Origin: Coenobita brevimanus
Lineage: Eukaryota; Arthropoda; Malacostraca; Decapoda; Coenobitidae
Length of the DNA: 64,000 nt
Direction: 5' to 3'
Assembly (NCBI GenBank): GCA_032717465.1
Contig: JAVRFU010000144.1
Coordinates: forward strand, 248,001-312,000
Below the pieces are notes generated by a model, which saw only the letters and a list, made by a program, of their open reading frames with translations, did not search any database and was not told the DNA's origin. This document shows positions 21,812-31,074 of this stretch, one piece after another; position 1 is the stretch's first letter, and every line of letters starts with the position of its first letter. Made by a program: the position numbers and the translations under genes.

Positions 21812-24046
21812 TTATCGAGTCGTTACGATGGTAGGAATAGGGGTAGAAGGTTGAACTGGTGGACGAGCAGGATGGTCACCATAGCCTGGAGGCATGGGGA
21901 GAGATAGAGGGGATAGAGTACTGGAAGAGATGGAAGAGGAGGGGGGTAAAGAGGAGGAGGAGATGGAAGGTGGAGGGGGGGATGAAGGAGGGAGAGGAGT
22001 AGGAGGGAGATCAAGTGGCACAAGGTGAACTTCAACAGAGTGGGTGGAAAGAGAGGGTGCAGCATTGTTTACTGGATCTGGCGAAGAAGTTAAAATGTAG
22101 TCCATTATCTTAGGAATTGTTTCACTGTCGTCATCACCGGAGGGTTTTTTGTTACAATTAGCCGGCTGTGGAGTAGTCCGGGGATGTGACTGAGAAGACT
22201 GCTGAGATGTGGACTTTGTCGTGGCAGAGTGTATCGATTGAGAGGGACGAGCATTCGTCGCTCGAACTTTACGAGCTGGAGAAGTAGGATGATGGGCGGG
22301 AGAGGACTTAGAGTCTGACACAGTGGGTAGTCTGCGTTTACTATTAGAGGAGGCTGGGGGTCGGATGGTACGTTGGGCCAGAGGCGCCAAACGGCTGGTA
22401 GAAGAGACAGAACTGGGGTGAGAGGAGGGACGAGGTTGGGAATGGGGGGAAGGACGAGGAGAGGGAATAGGTAAGGAAGAGGATGATGAGGAGGTAGGGG
22501 TAGAGGAATCTAAAACAGAGAAAGAATTAGAGACAGGAACAAGAGGAGACTGTAACGGGGGGGTTGAGGTAGAGGGAGGGTTAGGTAGAGAAGAGGGAGG
22601 GGTGGAAGTACTAGGGGAAAGGGAAGAGGAGACAACAGGCACAGGAGTAGGGATAGAGTGAGTGGGGGTAAAACAGGAGGAGAGAGGCGATGAAGAGGGG
22701 ACAGCTGATACACAGACAGGTACAGAAGGGGATGAAGAAATAGTTGTGTTATTCAAAGTTACTATGGGAGGAGGACGGGCTACACGTGCATAAGTGACGT
22801 TCGGGTGATGACCGAGACCGCGAACTTTACGACGAGCCTCATGAAGGGAGAGGCCAGTTTTCCAGCGGGCGGAGGACACTTCTGCCTCGAAGAGGTAAAC
22901 TGGGCATTGTCGGTAGGTGGCAGAATGGCCACCCTGACAGTTAGGGCAATATCGGATGGTGGAAGTGCAGTCTGAGGTGGCATGACTGGCCAGTGCACAG
23001 TTGGCGCAGACTGCGGATGATCTGCAGTACTTGGCTGGATGGCCAAAGCGCCAACAAGATGTGCACTGGCGAGGAGATGGAATGTATTCTCGCACTTGGA
23101 GAATAGTGCCTCCAATGATGACTGTGGGGGGCAGATCGCGAGAGGCAAAAATAATTTTAACAATATTTGCAGGTTCTTGGCGTCGTCCACGAGGAGGAAC
23201 TGTATAACATTGAACTGAATGTATTGGGTGATGTTGTTCTGACAGAATTAGTTTAATATCATTGGCGCAGTCTGGGAAAGCCCTCTGGCCGAAGGACATC
23301 GAGGATGGTAGACGTACAGTACCAGTGGTAGAATTGAGTTGGGTGTCTGGGGACACGGAGATGGGTTGTCCTGTATTACTGACTAGGGATGTAACCTTCT
23401 CGGCTTGGGCAGCACTGTTAACAACAAGGAGGCGGGAACCATTCGGACGGGCCGAGAAGGTGACATCCCTGCCTACTTGTCGAAGGAGGCTGAGGTGGAG
23501 TGAGAGGTCGTCGGTTGTGTCCTGTATGTTAAAAAATTTTGACCACGTCTGTGCACCGAAAATTGAGGAGGTGAGGGAAGGAGCAGCAACATAGGAAGAA
23601 GGACGAGGTCGGGAGAGGGAAACAGAGGATACTGAAGGATTAGAAGCAGGAGATAAAGAAGGAAGGTAAGGGTGAAGTGTGACGATAGTAGAAGGGCTGA
23701 CTAACGTACAAGAAGCAGGAGCTGGAGGAGTGGAAGACACAGTAGGCGAAGAGGACGAGGTGTTTAGTATGCTTGAACATGTAGGAGAAGGGGAAGAAGT
23801 CGAGGCCACAGTCAAAAGGGAGCTCTGAGTCGTCACCATAATGGGGTGAGAAAAGGTAACAGTATCCAGTCCAGGAAGAGAGGCCGGGGTCGTCGTTGGG
23901 GTCAAACAATCGGCAGAACCGGGGGAGGGGAACCTATAACAATATCCATAATTTTCTAAGGAAACAGGAAAACTCATCGTGACTGTTGAAAAAGAAAGGA
24001 CTATTTGGGAGGAACGCGGAGTCCACAGGTCCAGCCAACGACCCAA
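21812..24046 (-). CDS. I-type LINE ORF1, zinc-knuckle RNA-binding protein (744 aa)
   Basis: An uninterrupted frame. The N-terminal third is Ser/Pro/Thr-rich. Residues ~175-300 form the conserved ORF1 core ('FGAQTWSKFFNIQ', 'GRDVTFSARPNGSRLLVV'). Three CCHC knuckles lie at ~341-395 (CTSCWRFGHPAKYC, CANCALASHATSDC, CPNCQGGHSATYRQC). The C-terminal half is low-complexity Ser/Pro. ORF1 proteins of this type bind the element RNA in the transposition particle. An in-frame ATG at residue 24 (MSFPVSLENYGYC) is a plausible alternative start. That the whole frame is open while ORF2 is broken suggests modest age. Confidence 0.85.
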   Translation of the reverse strand: MGRWLDLWTPRSSQIVLSFSTVTMSFPVSLENYGYCYRFPSPGSADCLTPTTTPASLPGLDTVTFSHPIMVTTQSSLLTVASTSSPSPTCSSILNTSSSSPTVSSTPPAPASCTLVSPSTIVTLHPYLPSLSPASNPSVSSVSLSRPRPSSYVAAPSLTSSIFGAQTWSKFFNIQDTTDDLSLHLSLLRQVGRDVTFSARPNGSRLLVVNSAAQAEKVTSLVSNTGQPISVSPDTQLNSTTGTVRLPSSMSFGQRAFPDCANDIKLILSEQHHPIHSVQCYTVPPRGRRQEPANIVKIIFASRDLPPTVIIGGTILQVREYIPSPRQCTSCWRFGHPAKYCRSSAVCANCALASHATSDCTSTIRYCPNCQGGHSATYRQCPVYLFEAEVSSARWKTGLSLHEARRKVRGLGHHPNVTYARVARPPPIVTLNNTTISSSPSVPVCVSAVPSSSPLSSCFTPTHSIPTPVPVVSSSLSPSTSTPPSSLPNPPSTSTPPLQSPLVPVSNSFSVLDSSTPTSSSSSSLPIPSPRPSPHSQPRPSSHPSSVSSTSRLAPLAQRTIRPPASSNSKRRLPTVSDSKSSPAHHPTSPARKVRATNARPSQSIHSATTKSTSQQSSQSHPRTTPQPANCNKKPSGDDDSETIPKIMDYILTSSPDPVNNAAPSLSTHSVEVHLVPLDLPPTPLPPSSPPPPSISSSSLPPSSSISSSTLSPLSLPMPPGYGDHPARPPVQPSTPIPTIVTTR

Positions 24047-24679
24047 GTAGAGGTCAGGCTCCTAGTATGCACTCCCTACCCTACCCTACAAGGGATAGCA
24101 ACACTGTGCGGGAGGACCAAGTCTTCCAGCACAATGCTGGGCCACCGGCTATTGGCCGAGAGTCCCACAGCCAAGCAACAGCACCCCCGGAACCGAAAGC
24201 TGCTGCTTGGCAGCAGTTCCGCCTCTGCAGAGATCTGTCCCTGCAAAGGTCCACATACTGGGGTAGTGCCGAACCACCGTGACCTCCACAATTGGCCAGG
24301 CCAATAGCCCACGGGCACACCCATGTCCTTCCTGTTGCAACTTACTCGAGGTCACAGATGAGAATTTTGATGAACGTGAAAATTTCCACACTTTTTAATG
24401 CCAAAAATAGAATAGAGAGGATAGGAGAAAAGGAAAGAAGAAGCAATAGTAGAAGAAAAGGGCCTTGCAAAATTAGTTGAGGCACCGACAGGGACCCAAG
24501 GAGAGGGGAGAGGGTTGAGCAAAGTGAAGGCACAAATATGACATCCACCCAGCAACCAGACTCCTATACTTTTGGAGTACAATAAGGTACCCTGCTATGG
24601 CTCCCCTACACATCAAGTCCCCATCGATGTCTCCGAAGCCCCCCCACGACAACAACGAGCAAGGAAACGGGGGGGGGGG
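24047..24679 (-). other. 5' leader of the I-type LINE
   Basis: About 630 bp upstream of ORF1 on the element strand, starting with an 11-nt C run (G run at 24,669-24,679). I-type elements carry an internal promoter here. I cannot point to a specific initiator motif. Confidence 0.45.
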
Positions 24680-24694
24680 GCATCATGGTAGGAA

Positions 24695-25599
24695 CGTACG
24701 TAGAACCGTAGTACTGTATTATATTTTCCTGCCACTGAGCTACATGAAATAAGCTACAAAGGGACGAAAACCTGGGCCAAGTTAAGGTGGAAGAACTATA
24801 GGTAATCTCTCAGTCTTCATTCCACATGGCCAAACCATCTCAAGGTACCTCTCCCAACACCCTCCAGCGCATCCACATCAACACCACAGCACATCTTTAC
24901 TTTTTCAGATTAATACAGACGATTTGGCGCAGCAGAGAGAACTCGTAGCTATCAAAGAACGAATGAACAGTATCCTCGCTTACCCTTCTGTACCTCAAGA
25001 AGACGGGGAAGCTGTTTACACACTATAATCCTATCACTGAGTTAATATACACACAGCACCTGCGTACTACGCCTTTCTCGGTTAGAGGGTGACTGATGGG
25101 ATTCGGAGCTTCAAGGGTTCACAGAGTTCCAGTTAGAGACAGAAGACTCATTTCAATCATGCTCGGTAACATTTGCTTTACTGTATATTTCATTTTAACT
25201 ATACTCTTTTCACTTATGTGTTATATACTTAAACATTATCATTATCTATACATTAACCACTTCACTTTGAGAACGTCTCTTTGCCTCTGTTCATATTACT
25301 GTCAGACGATTTTAATTATCTAGAGTAAAACCTGTCGAAAATGATCGCTTATAGCATCATCATCCATTAACCTCTACGTAAGATGCGCCTTTTTAATTAT
25401 ATCTGCCACCGAGTCTCAAGATATTAATATATATATATATTTTTTTATTATGACATGCATATTAACATCTGACTGCCAGAATATATCTCAGCTGAATGAA
25501 ATAATCTTAGTAAGTATTTAGGTGCGTTTACACTACCCATAAGATCCTCTCAGTATCCCACACATCATCTTGGCTCATCATCATCATCATCATAATCAT
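24695..25599. other. Intergenic; small LINE piece
   Basis: 24,800-24,900 reads on the minus strand as part of the RTE-like C-terminus (ccacatggccaaaccatctc encodes WFGHV). 25,420-25,450 is AT/T-rich and 25,575-25,600 is a CAT repeat. No gene seen. Confidence 0.4.
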
Positions 25600-25664
25600 C
25601 ATCTTATCACCGTTATTATTAGATTACCCATCATATGACTACAACATGTGTGCCCATGCGTGTA

Positions 25665-26040
25665 TTACTGCATGTGTATGCAGATATAAGATGTGTGAGT
25701 TAGAGAAAGAACAGAGGAATTAGTTGGAGAAGAACAGGGAGGCTTTAGGAAGGGAAGAGGTTGTGCCTGTGATGTCACATGGAGAGACAGGCTGACGAAT
25801 GAGGATATAAAGGAGCGTTGTGGTGTGGATGTGGATGTGATAGGAAGTGTTATGAGGAACACACTGAGGTGGTTTGGCCATGTGGAGAGGATGAAGGGTG
25901 AAAGACTGACGAAGAGAGTGTATGTGAGTGGGATGGATGGGGGAAGAGGGAGGGGGAGGCCGAGGATGAGATGGAGGGATGGGATCTAGAGGTATATGAG
26001 AGGGGGGTGTGAGTTGGGAGCAGGGCAGTGAAATGTCCCA
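25665..26040 (+). mobile_element. RTE-like LINE fragment with internal deletion
   Basis: Reads 'EEQGGFRKGRGCACD' (RT fingers) joined directly to 'TWRDRLTNEDIKERCG' and 'RNTLRWFGHVERMKGERL', then 'GRGRPRMRWRDG'. The RT palm and connection region are missing between them, whereas the copy at 37,762 retains them. Confidence 0.75.
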
Positions 26041-26164
26041 AAACTTCTAGGAGTACTCCTAAAATTATTACTAAATGTGGTTGTAGATGAGAGTTGCTTC
26101 TAAAAGTTCCTCCTAGGAGGACTCGTAGTAGTAATTTCGCTCCTACCATGAAGTGTTACCAGCA

Positions 26165-27290
26165 CAAAGAATCTATCTATCTATCTATATACCTAGGCTG
26201 CTTCCCCCAAGGAAAGGGAGGTAGCCGAGAAAGGACGACACACTCCCCATTTACTCATCCATTCAAACAGTCATTCGCATCTTAGCTCCAAAGGGGAGAA
26301 GGGACAGATCCTCACCGCACCACACCACACATGGGTCAACTGCGCAGTGCAATCAGTGACATCCGCAGCAGGGCCCGACGGCAGAGCTGGTTTACCCCTG
26401 CCACATTATAATAGACCCATCCCTTTACTCGCACCTGACCTGACTAGCTGATCAGACCAAATGCGGGAAAATATCCCCTCACGGCTGCGTCATCATATAT
26501 TCATTCACAATTTCTCTCCATTTATTTCTGTCACGCACAGCCACTCTTCCTTGCTCAACAAACATCCCTCTCGCATCCAGCGCTCTGATCACACTGTCCA
26601 TCCATCCTATTCGTGGTCTCCCTCTCAGCCTTACACCTCTCACATCAGATCTAGTTATCTTTTTCACCAATCGCTCATTATCCATTCTCTCCATATGCCC
26701 AAACCATCGCAACACCCTCTAATCAACTCTACCAGCCATCTCCCGAACAACTCCAGTTCTTCGCACTTCATCATTTCGCACCCGATCCATACGCGTCACT
26801 CGACACATACTCCTCAGACACCTCATCTCCATTACATTCAAACTTTTCCTCTCTGCTACACCCATATTCCATGTTTCAGCCCCATATAACGCAATCGGTA
26901 CCCCAACACCCTCATACAGCCTTCTCTTTACATTCATTCTAAGCGAACGACATCTAAACACTTTTTTCATTCCTCCCAGCACCTTTCCTACTTCATTTAT
27001 TCTAAACTTCACTTCTGCATCTATTCTTCGATCCATAGCAACATGCGACCCTAAATATTTAAAACACTCCACCTCCTCAACCAACTCACCATTCAAAACT
27101 ATATTCATCCCCCTACCATCTACCAACCTCGTACACTTATTCACTTTACTCTTATTCTCATTTACTTTAAATTTCCTCCTTTCACACACTCCTCCAAACT
27201 CCTCTACCTACTGTCTTAATCTCTCCTCTGAATCAGCCACCAGTGCAATACCATCTACAAACAGCAGCTGCTTAAGATTCCACTCTGCTT
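26165..27290 (-). pseudogene. LINE RT C-terminal half with 3' UTR and CTAT-type tail
   Basis: On the minus strand from 27,290: 'LLFVDGIALVADSEERL' (the FADD box degraded to FVDG), 'RKFKVNENKSKVNK', 'VECFKYLGSHVAMDRR', 'VGVPIALYGAETWNMG' and 'LRWFGHMERMDNERLVKK', ending 'NKWREIVNEYMMTQP'. The stop is near 26,479. A ~290-bp 3' UTR follows, ending at the ctat repeats at 26,167-26,190. Its last ~100 bp recur at 16,485. It differs from the TAGA-tail family in its 3' UTR. Confidence 0.8.
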
Positions 27291-27462
27291 AATATATTTA
27301 ATAAATGACCATTAGAAAGCCTTATAGTATCAGTAAATAGTTTAAAAATGAAAAACTACTTTTCATATATATATAAACAACATCTATTTCTTTACGAATG
27401 TCGATAAAATGGATAAAATGTAAACACACATCATGTTGCTTTAAGCGACGTAAATACAACAA

Positions 27463-27872
27463 GTTTATGATAACAGACCAGCATCAACATTCATATATAG
27501 AGCAAGATCAAACAGCCTGCCATTATCCGATAGAATTTGACAAGAAATTGGATATACCGAGTGCAGATTATGCTGTGCAGAAGAAGAAAACCTGGAACAT
27601 TTTATGCTCGAGTGCACAGTGTACAATGAACAGAGATTGAATGCTGTGGAGTTACAAAACCCTACATTGAAAATAAAGAAGAAATAATTGGAATTTTTTA
27701 TTTAGTAAGCATAAACATTGAACAGAAAAAAGTATCCTATATAACCTCTGGGAAATAAGAAAAAAGAAATTAATGGAGCTGAACACAACGTAGTGAATGA
27801 TTGAAAAGGAATAGAGTTCAGGAGGTGCCGTTGAAAAGGCATTACCTACGACAATCATCTGATCTGATCTGA
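27463..27872 (+). mobile_element. 3' end of LINE-D (plus-strand copy)
   Basis: Nearly the same sequence as 28,613-29,010 but in the opposite orientation: the CxxC region ('CRLCGAEKDNLEH' in the other copy), the stop region and a tail of ATCTG repeats (27,855-27,872). 5'-truncated, with indels. Confidence 0.8.
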
Positions 27873-28139
27873 CCTACCCAGCGAAGCGTCGTCATGTGGA
27901 GTCCAGCATCCGATGCAAACAGTAGGAGCGGGGAGTGTTATGTACAGGATATTGAGCCCCAAAAGACTGTTACTGCTGTTCCCAGAAGTGTGACTTGTTC
28001 AGCAACGACTAGAGAGTGTAAGAGGGAAATTGACATGCAGAACTAAGGCGGTTGCTTGCGAGAGTTGTGATGACTTACCACGTGGCGTGCTTGGGGCTTA
28101 AGGGAGTAAAATATGAAAATGCTCCCTTTTAAATACATG

Positions 28140-28620
28140 TTATGCCTTGTACTGAGTGACAAGGTATAGCGAAAGACCAGTGGAAAAAGGAAAGGGGTGA
28201 TAAAGTGAAGGATAGAGGAAACTGAAGAGGATGCTGAGACCCCAGATATTGTGATTGCAAGTGGCCTACCCAGAGAAGACATGGTGGCCAGGAGAAGGAG
28301 AGGGATGCAGAGCAAGAAAAGAGGAAGATTTCCATCAAAAAGAAGAGCCAGAGGAGAAAGAAGAGGATACCCAACAACCGGTAAGCTAAAGAGAAAGTTG
28401 TGGTTGCTTGGAGACAGCATCCTGAAGGAGTGAGCAGGGAGATCCATTTTTTAACAGATGGTTATTATAGAATTATGGACAGAACAGAGGGAGGAGCAGG
28501 CATAAATGATATTAAAGAGATTGTGAATGAGCATCTTAAGGAAATAGAGCCAGATGACTATGTTGTAGTGGAAGGAGGAGGTAATGGACTTATAGAAGTG
28601 CTGAGGGAGATAGATCAGAT
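28140..28620 (+). pseudogene. LINE ORF1 remnant with SGNH-esterase-like motif
   Basis: A basic region ('RRRRGMQSKKRGRFPSKRR') is followed by 'KLWLLGDSILKE'. After a frameshift near 28,430 come 'GGAGINDIKEIVNEHLKEI' and 'EPDDYVVVEGGGNGLIEVL'. GDS and G-x-N are blocks I and III of SGNH hydrolases, the esterase domain found in ORF1 of CR1/L2-type LINEs. The fragment is cut off by the tail of LINE-D at 28,613. Assignment rests on these short motifs. Confidence 0.55.
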
Positions 28621-31060
28621 CAGATCAGATGATTGTCGTGGGTAATGCCTTTTCAGCGGCACCTCCTGAACTCTATTCCTTTTCAATCATTCACTACGTT
28701 GTGTTTTGCTCCATTAATTTCTTTTTTCTTATTTCCCAGAGGTTATATAGGATACTTTTTTTCTGTTCAGTGTTTATGTTACTAAATAAAAAATTTCCAA
28801 TTATTTCTTCTTTATTTTCAATGTAGGGTTTTTGTAACTCCACAGCATTCAATCTCTGTTCATTGTACACTGTGCACTCGAGCATAAAATGTTCCAGATT
28901 GTCTTTTTCTGCACCGCATAATCTGCACTCTGTATTTCCATTTTCATGTCTCTTTCTGTCGAATAATGGCAGGCAGTTTGTTCTTGCTCTATAGAAGATT
29001 GTTGATGCTGGTCTGTTATCATATACTTGTTCTTCTCTGATATTCTCTTTCCATTCTTTATATATCTTCAGGCTTGTTTTCCTAGATACTTCCTCCTTCC
29101 ATTTCTGTGTGTCCCAATTCATTGTTTTCTCCTTTAGTCTGCTTTTTGTCATAATCATTAATTCTCTGTCAGCTATTCCTATTAATTCCTTGTACTTATT
29201 GGTTTCCTTCATCCAGTTCATATTCTGTATATTCATCATTTCTAGTATAGTTTTTAGTAATTCATTTTTGCCCTGAAGAATACCCCTGGTGTACTCTAAT
29301 CTACGTGTGATTATTCTTCGTTTAACTAATGATGCTCCAATCTCTCCCCTTAGTGTGCAGTTTGCTGCATACTTGGGTGCTCCTAATATTTGTCTGTATA
29401 CTCCGTTCTCTATCCTTTGTAGCTTTTCAATTTCTGCTTCCGTGTAATTTATGATATTTGACCCATGAAGTATTGTAGGTACGGCTACATTTTTCCAGTA
29501 GGTTTGACCTATCATGACTTTATTACAACTCCTTGCTATTACCGAGTATGTAATATTTGCCATCTTTTGAGCTTTCTGTGCCATCATTTCCTTCTGTGTT
29601 TTGAAGTAGTTTCTTTTGTTATCTATCTGTAATCCAAGGTACTTTATATTATCAGTTACTTTTATCCCTTCTATTTCATCTGGCTGGTTTTTCATATTAT
29701 GGATGATGATATTACTTTTGGTTCTATTTATGTTTAGACCACATTCTTGACTATATTCTATTACTGTTTTTAGGCTGTCTTTTGCATCTTCTATCAAGTG
29801 TGCCATTAGGAGTCCATCATCAGCAAAGAATAGTACTCCTATTTTCAGTTTCTTATTGATGAATCCAATATTTTGTCCTTCCAATTTTTCTATTATCAGG
29901 TTGGTTATTAATTTGAATAATATTGTTGAACCTGTGCAGCCTTGTCTAATCCCGCTAGTTATGTCCATTTCTAATTCAGAATCACCTACTTTTATTTTTG
30001 TTTTGTCTTCTTTATATATGTTAACAATGGTATCTATTATCTTTGGGTGTACCTTGTATCGCATTAGTGCCTGTACTATTTTCTCTCTTTTAATTGAGTC
30101 AAATGCCTTTGAGTAATCAATGGATATTATTATAAGAGGTTTTCCCTTCTGGTAGCTATCCTCTATGCAGTATTGTAAGGTTAATAAGTTGTCTTCTATT
30201 TTAGGTCCCTTTGTGAAGCCTGCTTGTGTTTCTTTAGCCTCGTTATTTATGGTGATATGGCTATCCACAAAGTTTCCTATCAGTGACATACATATTTTGT
30301 ACGAAATATTGGTCAACGCTATTGGTCTGAGCTGGTCTGATGTAGGTTTAGTTGTTTTCTCTATCGTTTTTGTATTTGACCATACCCATTCCTTAACTTC
30401 TGTCCCATCATCTATAATGTGCTGAAAGCAGCTTGTAAGGCTTTCTATACACTGCTCACTTTTTATCAGGACTTTGTATAGTTCAGGCTTCTTTTGATCT
30501 GGTCCTGCGGCTTTTCTGTTTTTTAGCTTTCATATGCAATGTTTTACTTGGTCTTGCGTAATATTTGGATATTCCATGGGTTTTATTTTGCTTTGTACTT
30601 TGCAGCACATGTCCATATGTTCTCTTATACTAGGAGGGAATTCATATGTTCTCTCTATATTGTGTCCTATTGGTATATCTATATTCATGACATTCAGATT
30701 ACTTTCTAAGTCCAGCTTGTTAATGTATTCTTGCCTTGTGTCACTATTCCATGCTTCATTTATGTTGTTTTCATGCTTTTTATAGATTTTGTCCCAAAAT
30801 TTTATTATTTCCTCACTAGCCTGTATATCATTTAGTTTGTTACCTTCTTGGCTGTATATTGCTAACTTGTCTAATTTTTTGTCTATACCTCTTAGTTTAT
30901 TAACAGCCTCCCACAATTTTTTACCCTTTTCATTGCTTTCTTTTATTTCTTTTGTGAGCTTTTGTTCATGTTTAAACATCTCCTTTCTAATGAGGATTTG
31001 CACCTTCTGTTTTTGTACCCTATAGAGCTCATATATTCTGTCTCTTTCATCCTGAGTTTG
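28613..31060 (-). mobile_element. LINE-D, 5'-truncated, (ATCTG)n tail
   Basis: A minus-strand LINE whose RT and C-terminal domain occupy nearly all its length. It ends at (gatca)n, i.e. ATCTG repeats on its own strand. It lacks an endonuclease here because it is truncated where it meets LINE-E at about 31,065. The same family in other states is at 35,565, 41,495 and 57,612. Confidence 0.85.
28694..31057 (-). pseudogene. LINE-D ORF2 (RT), near-continuous
   Basis: The N-terminal linker ('ERDRIYELYRVQKQKVQ') begins near 31,057. One break near 30,530 separates it from the RT: 'LRPIALTNISYKICMSLIG', 'KETQAGFTKGPKIEDNLL', 'IISIDYSKAFDSIKRE', 'TSGIRQGCTGSTILFKLIT' and the catalytic 'VLFFADDGLLMA'. 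The connection has 'MARSC'-type and 'YWKNVAVPTILHGSN' boxes, then 'CRLCGAEKDNLEHFMLEC' as the zinc motif. The stop is at 28,694. From 30,316 to 28,694 (540 codons) it is open. The C-terminus differs from Jockey, I and RTE; CR1/L2-like is my guess. Confidence 0.85.
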
Positions 31061-31074
31061 TATAGGATTAGGAG

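Larger units (their letters stand above)
17806..24679 (-). mobile_element. Full-length I-type LINE with RNase H and 15-bp target duplication
   Basis: The duplication gcatcatggtaggaa lies at 17,791-17,805 and 24,680-24,694 and bounds a 6.87 kb minus-strand element. On its own strand it begins with a C run and a ~630-bp leader, then ORF1 (zinc knuckles), ORF2 (endonuclease, RT, RNase H) and a 3' end with TTC repeats. RNase H plus a CCHC ORF1 places it in the I/Nimb group. It is structurally complete but ORF2 is frameshifted. Confidence 0.9.

Noticed and set aside
28043..28447. Leu/Ser-rich membrane-like minus-strand ORFs
   Set aside because: Complement of an AG-rich LINE ORF1 coding strand; the same applies to similar hydrophobic frames opposite LINE-E and LINE-G.
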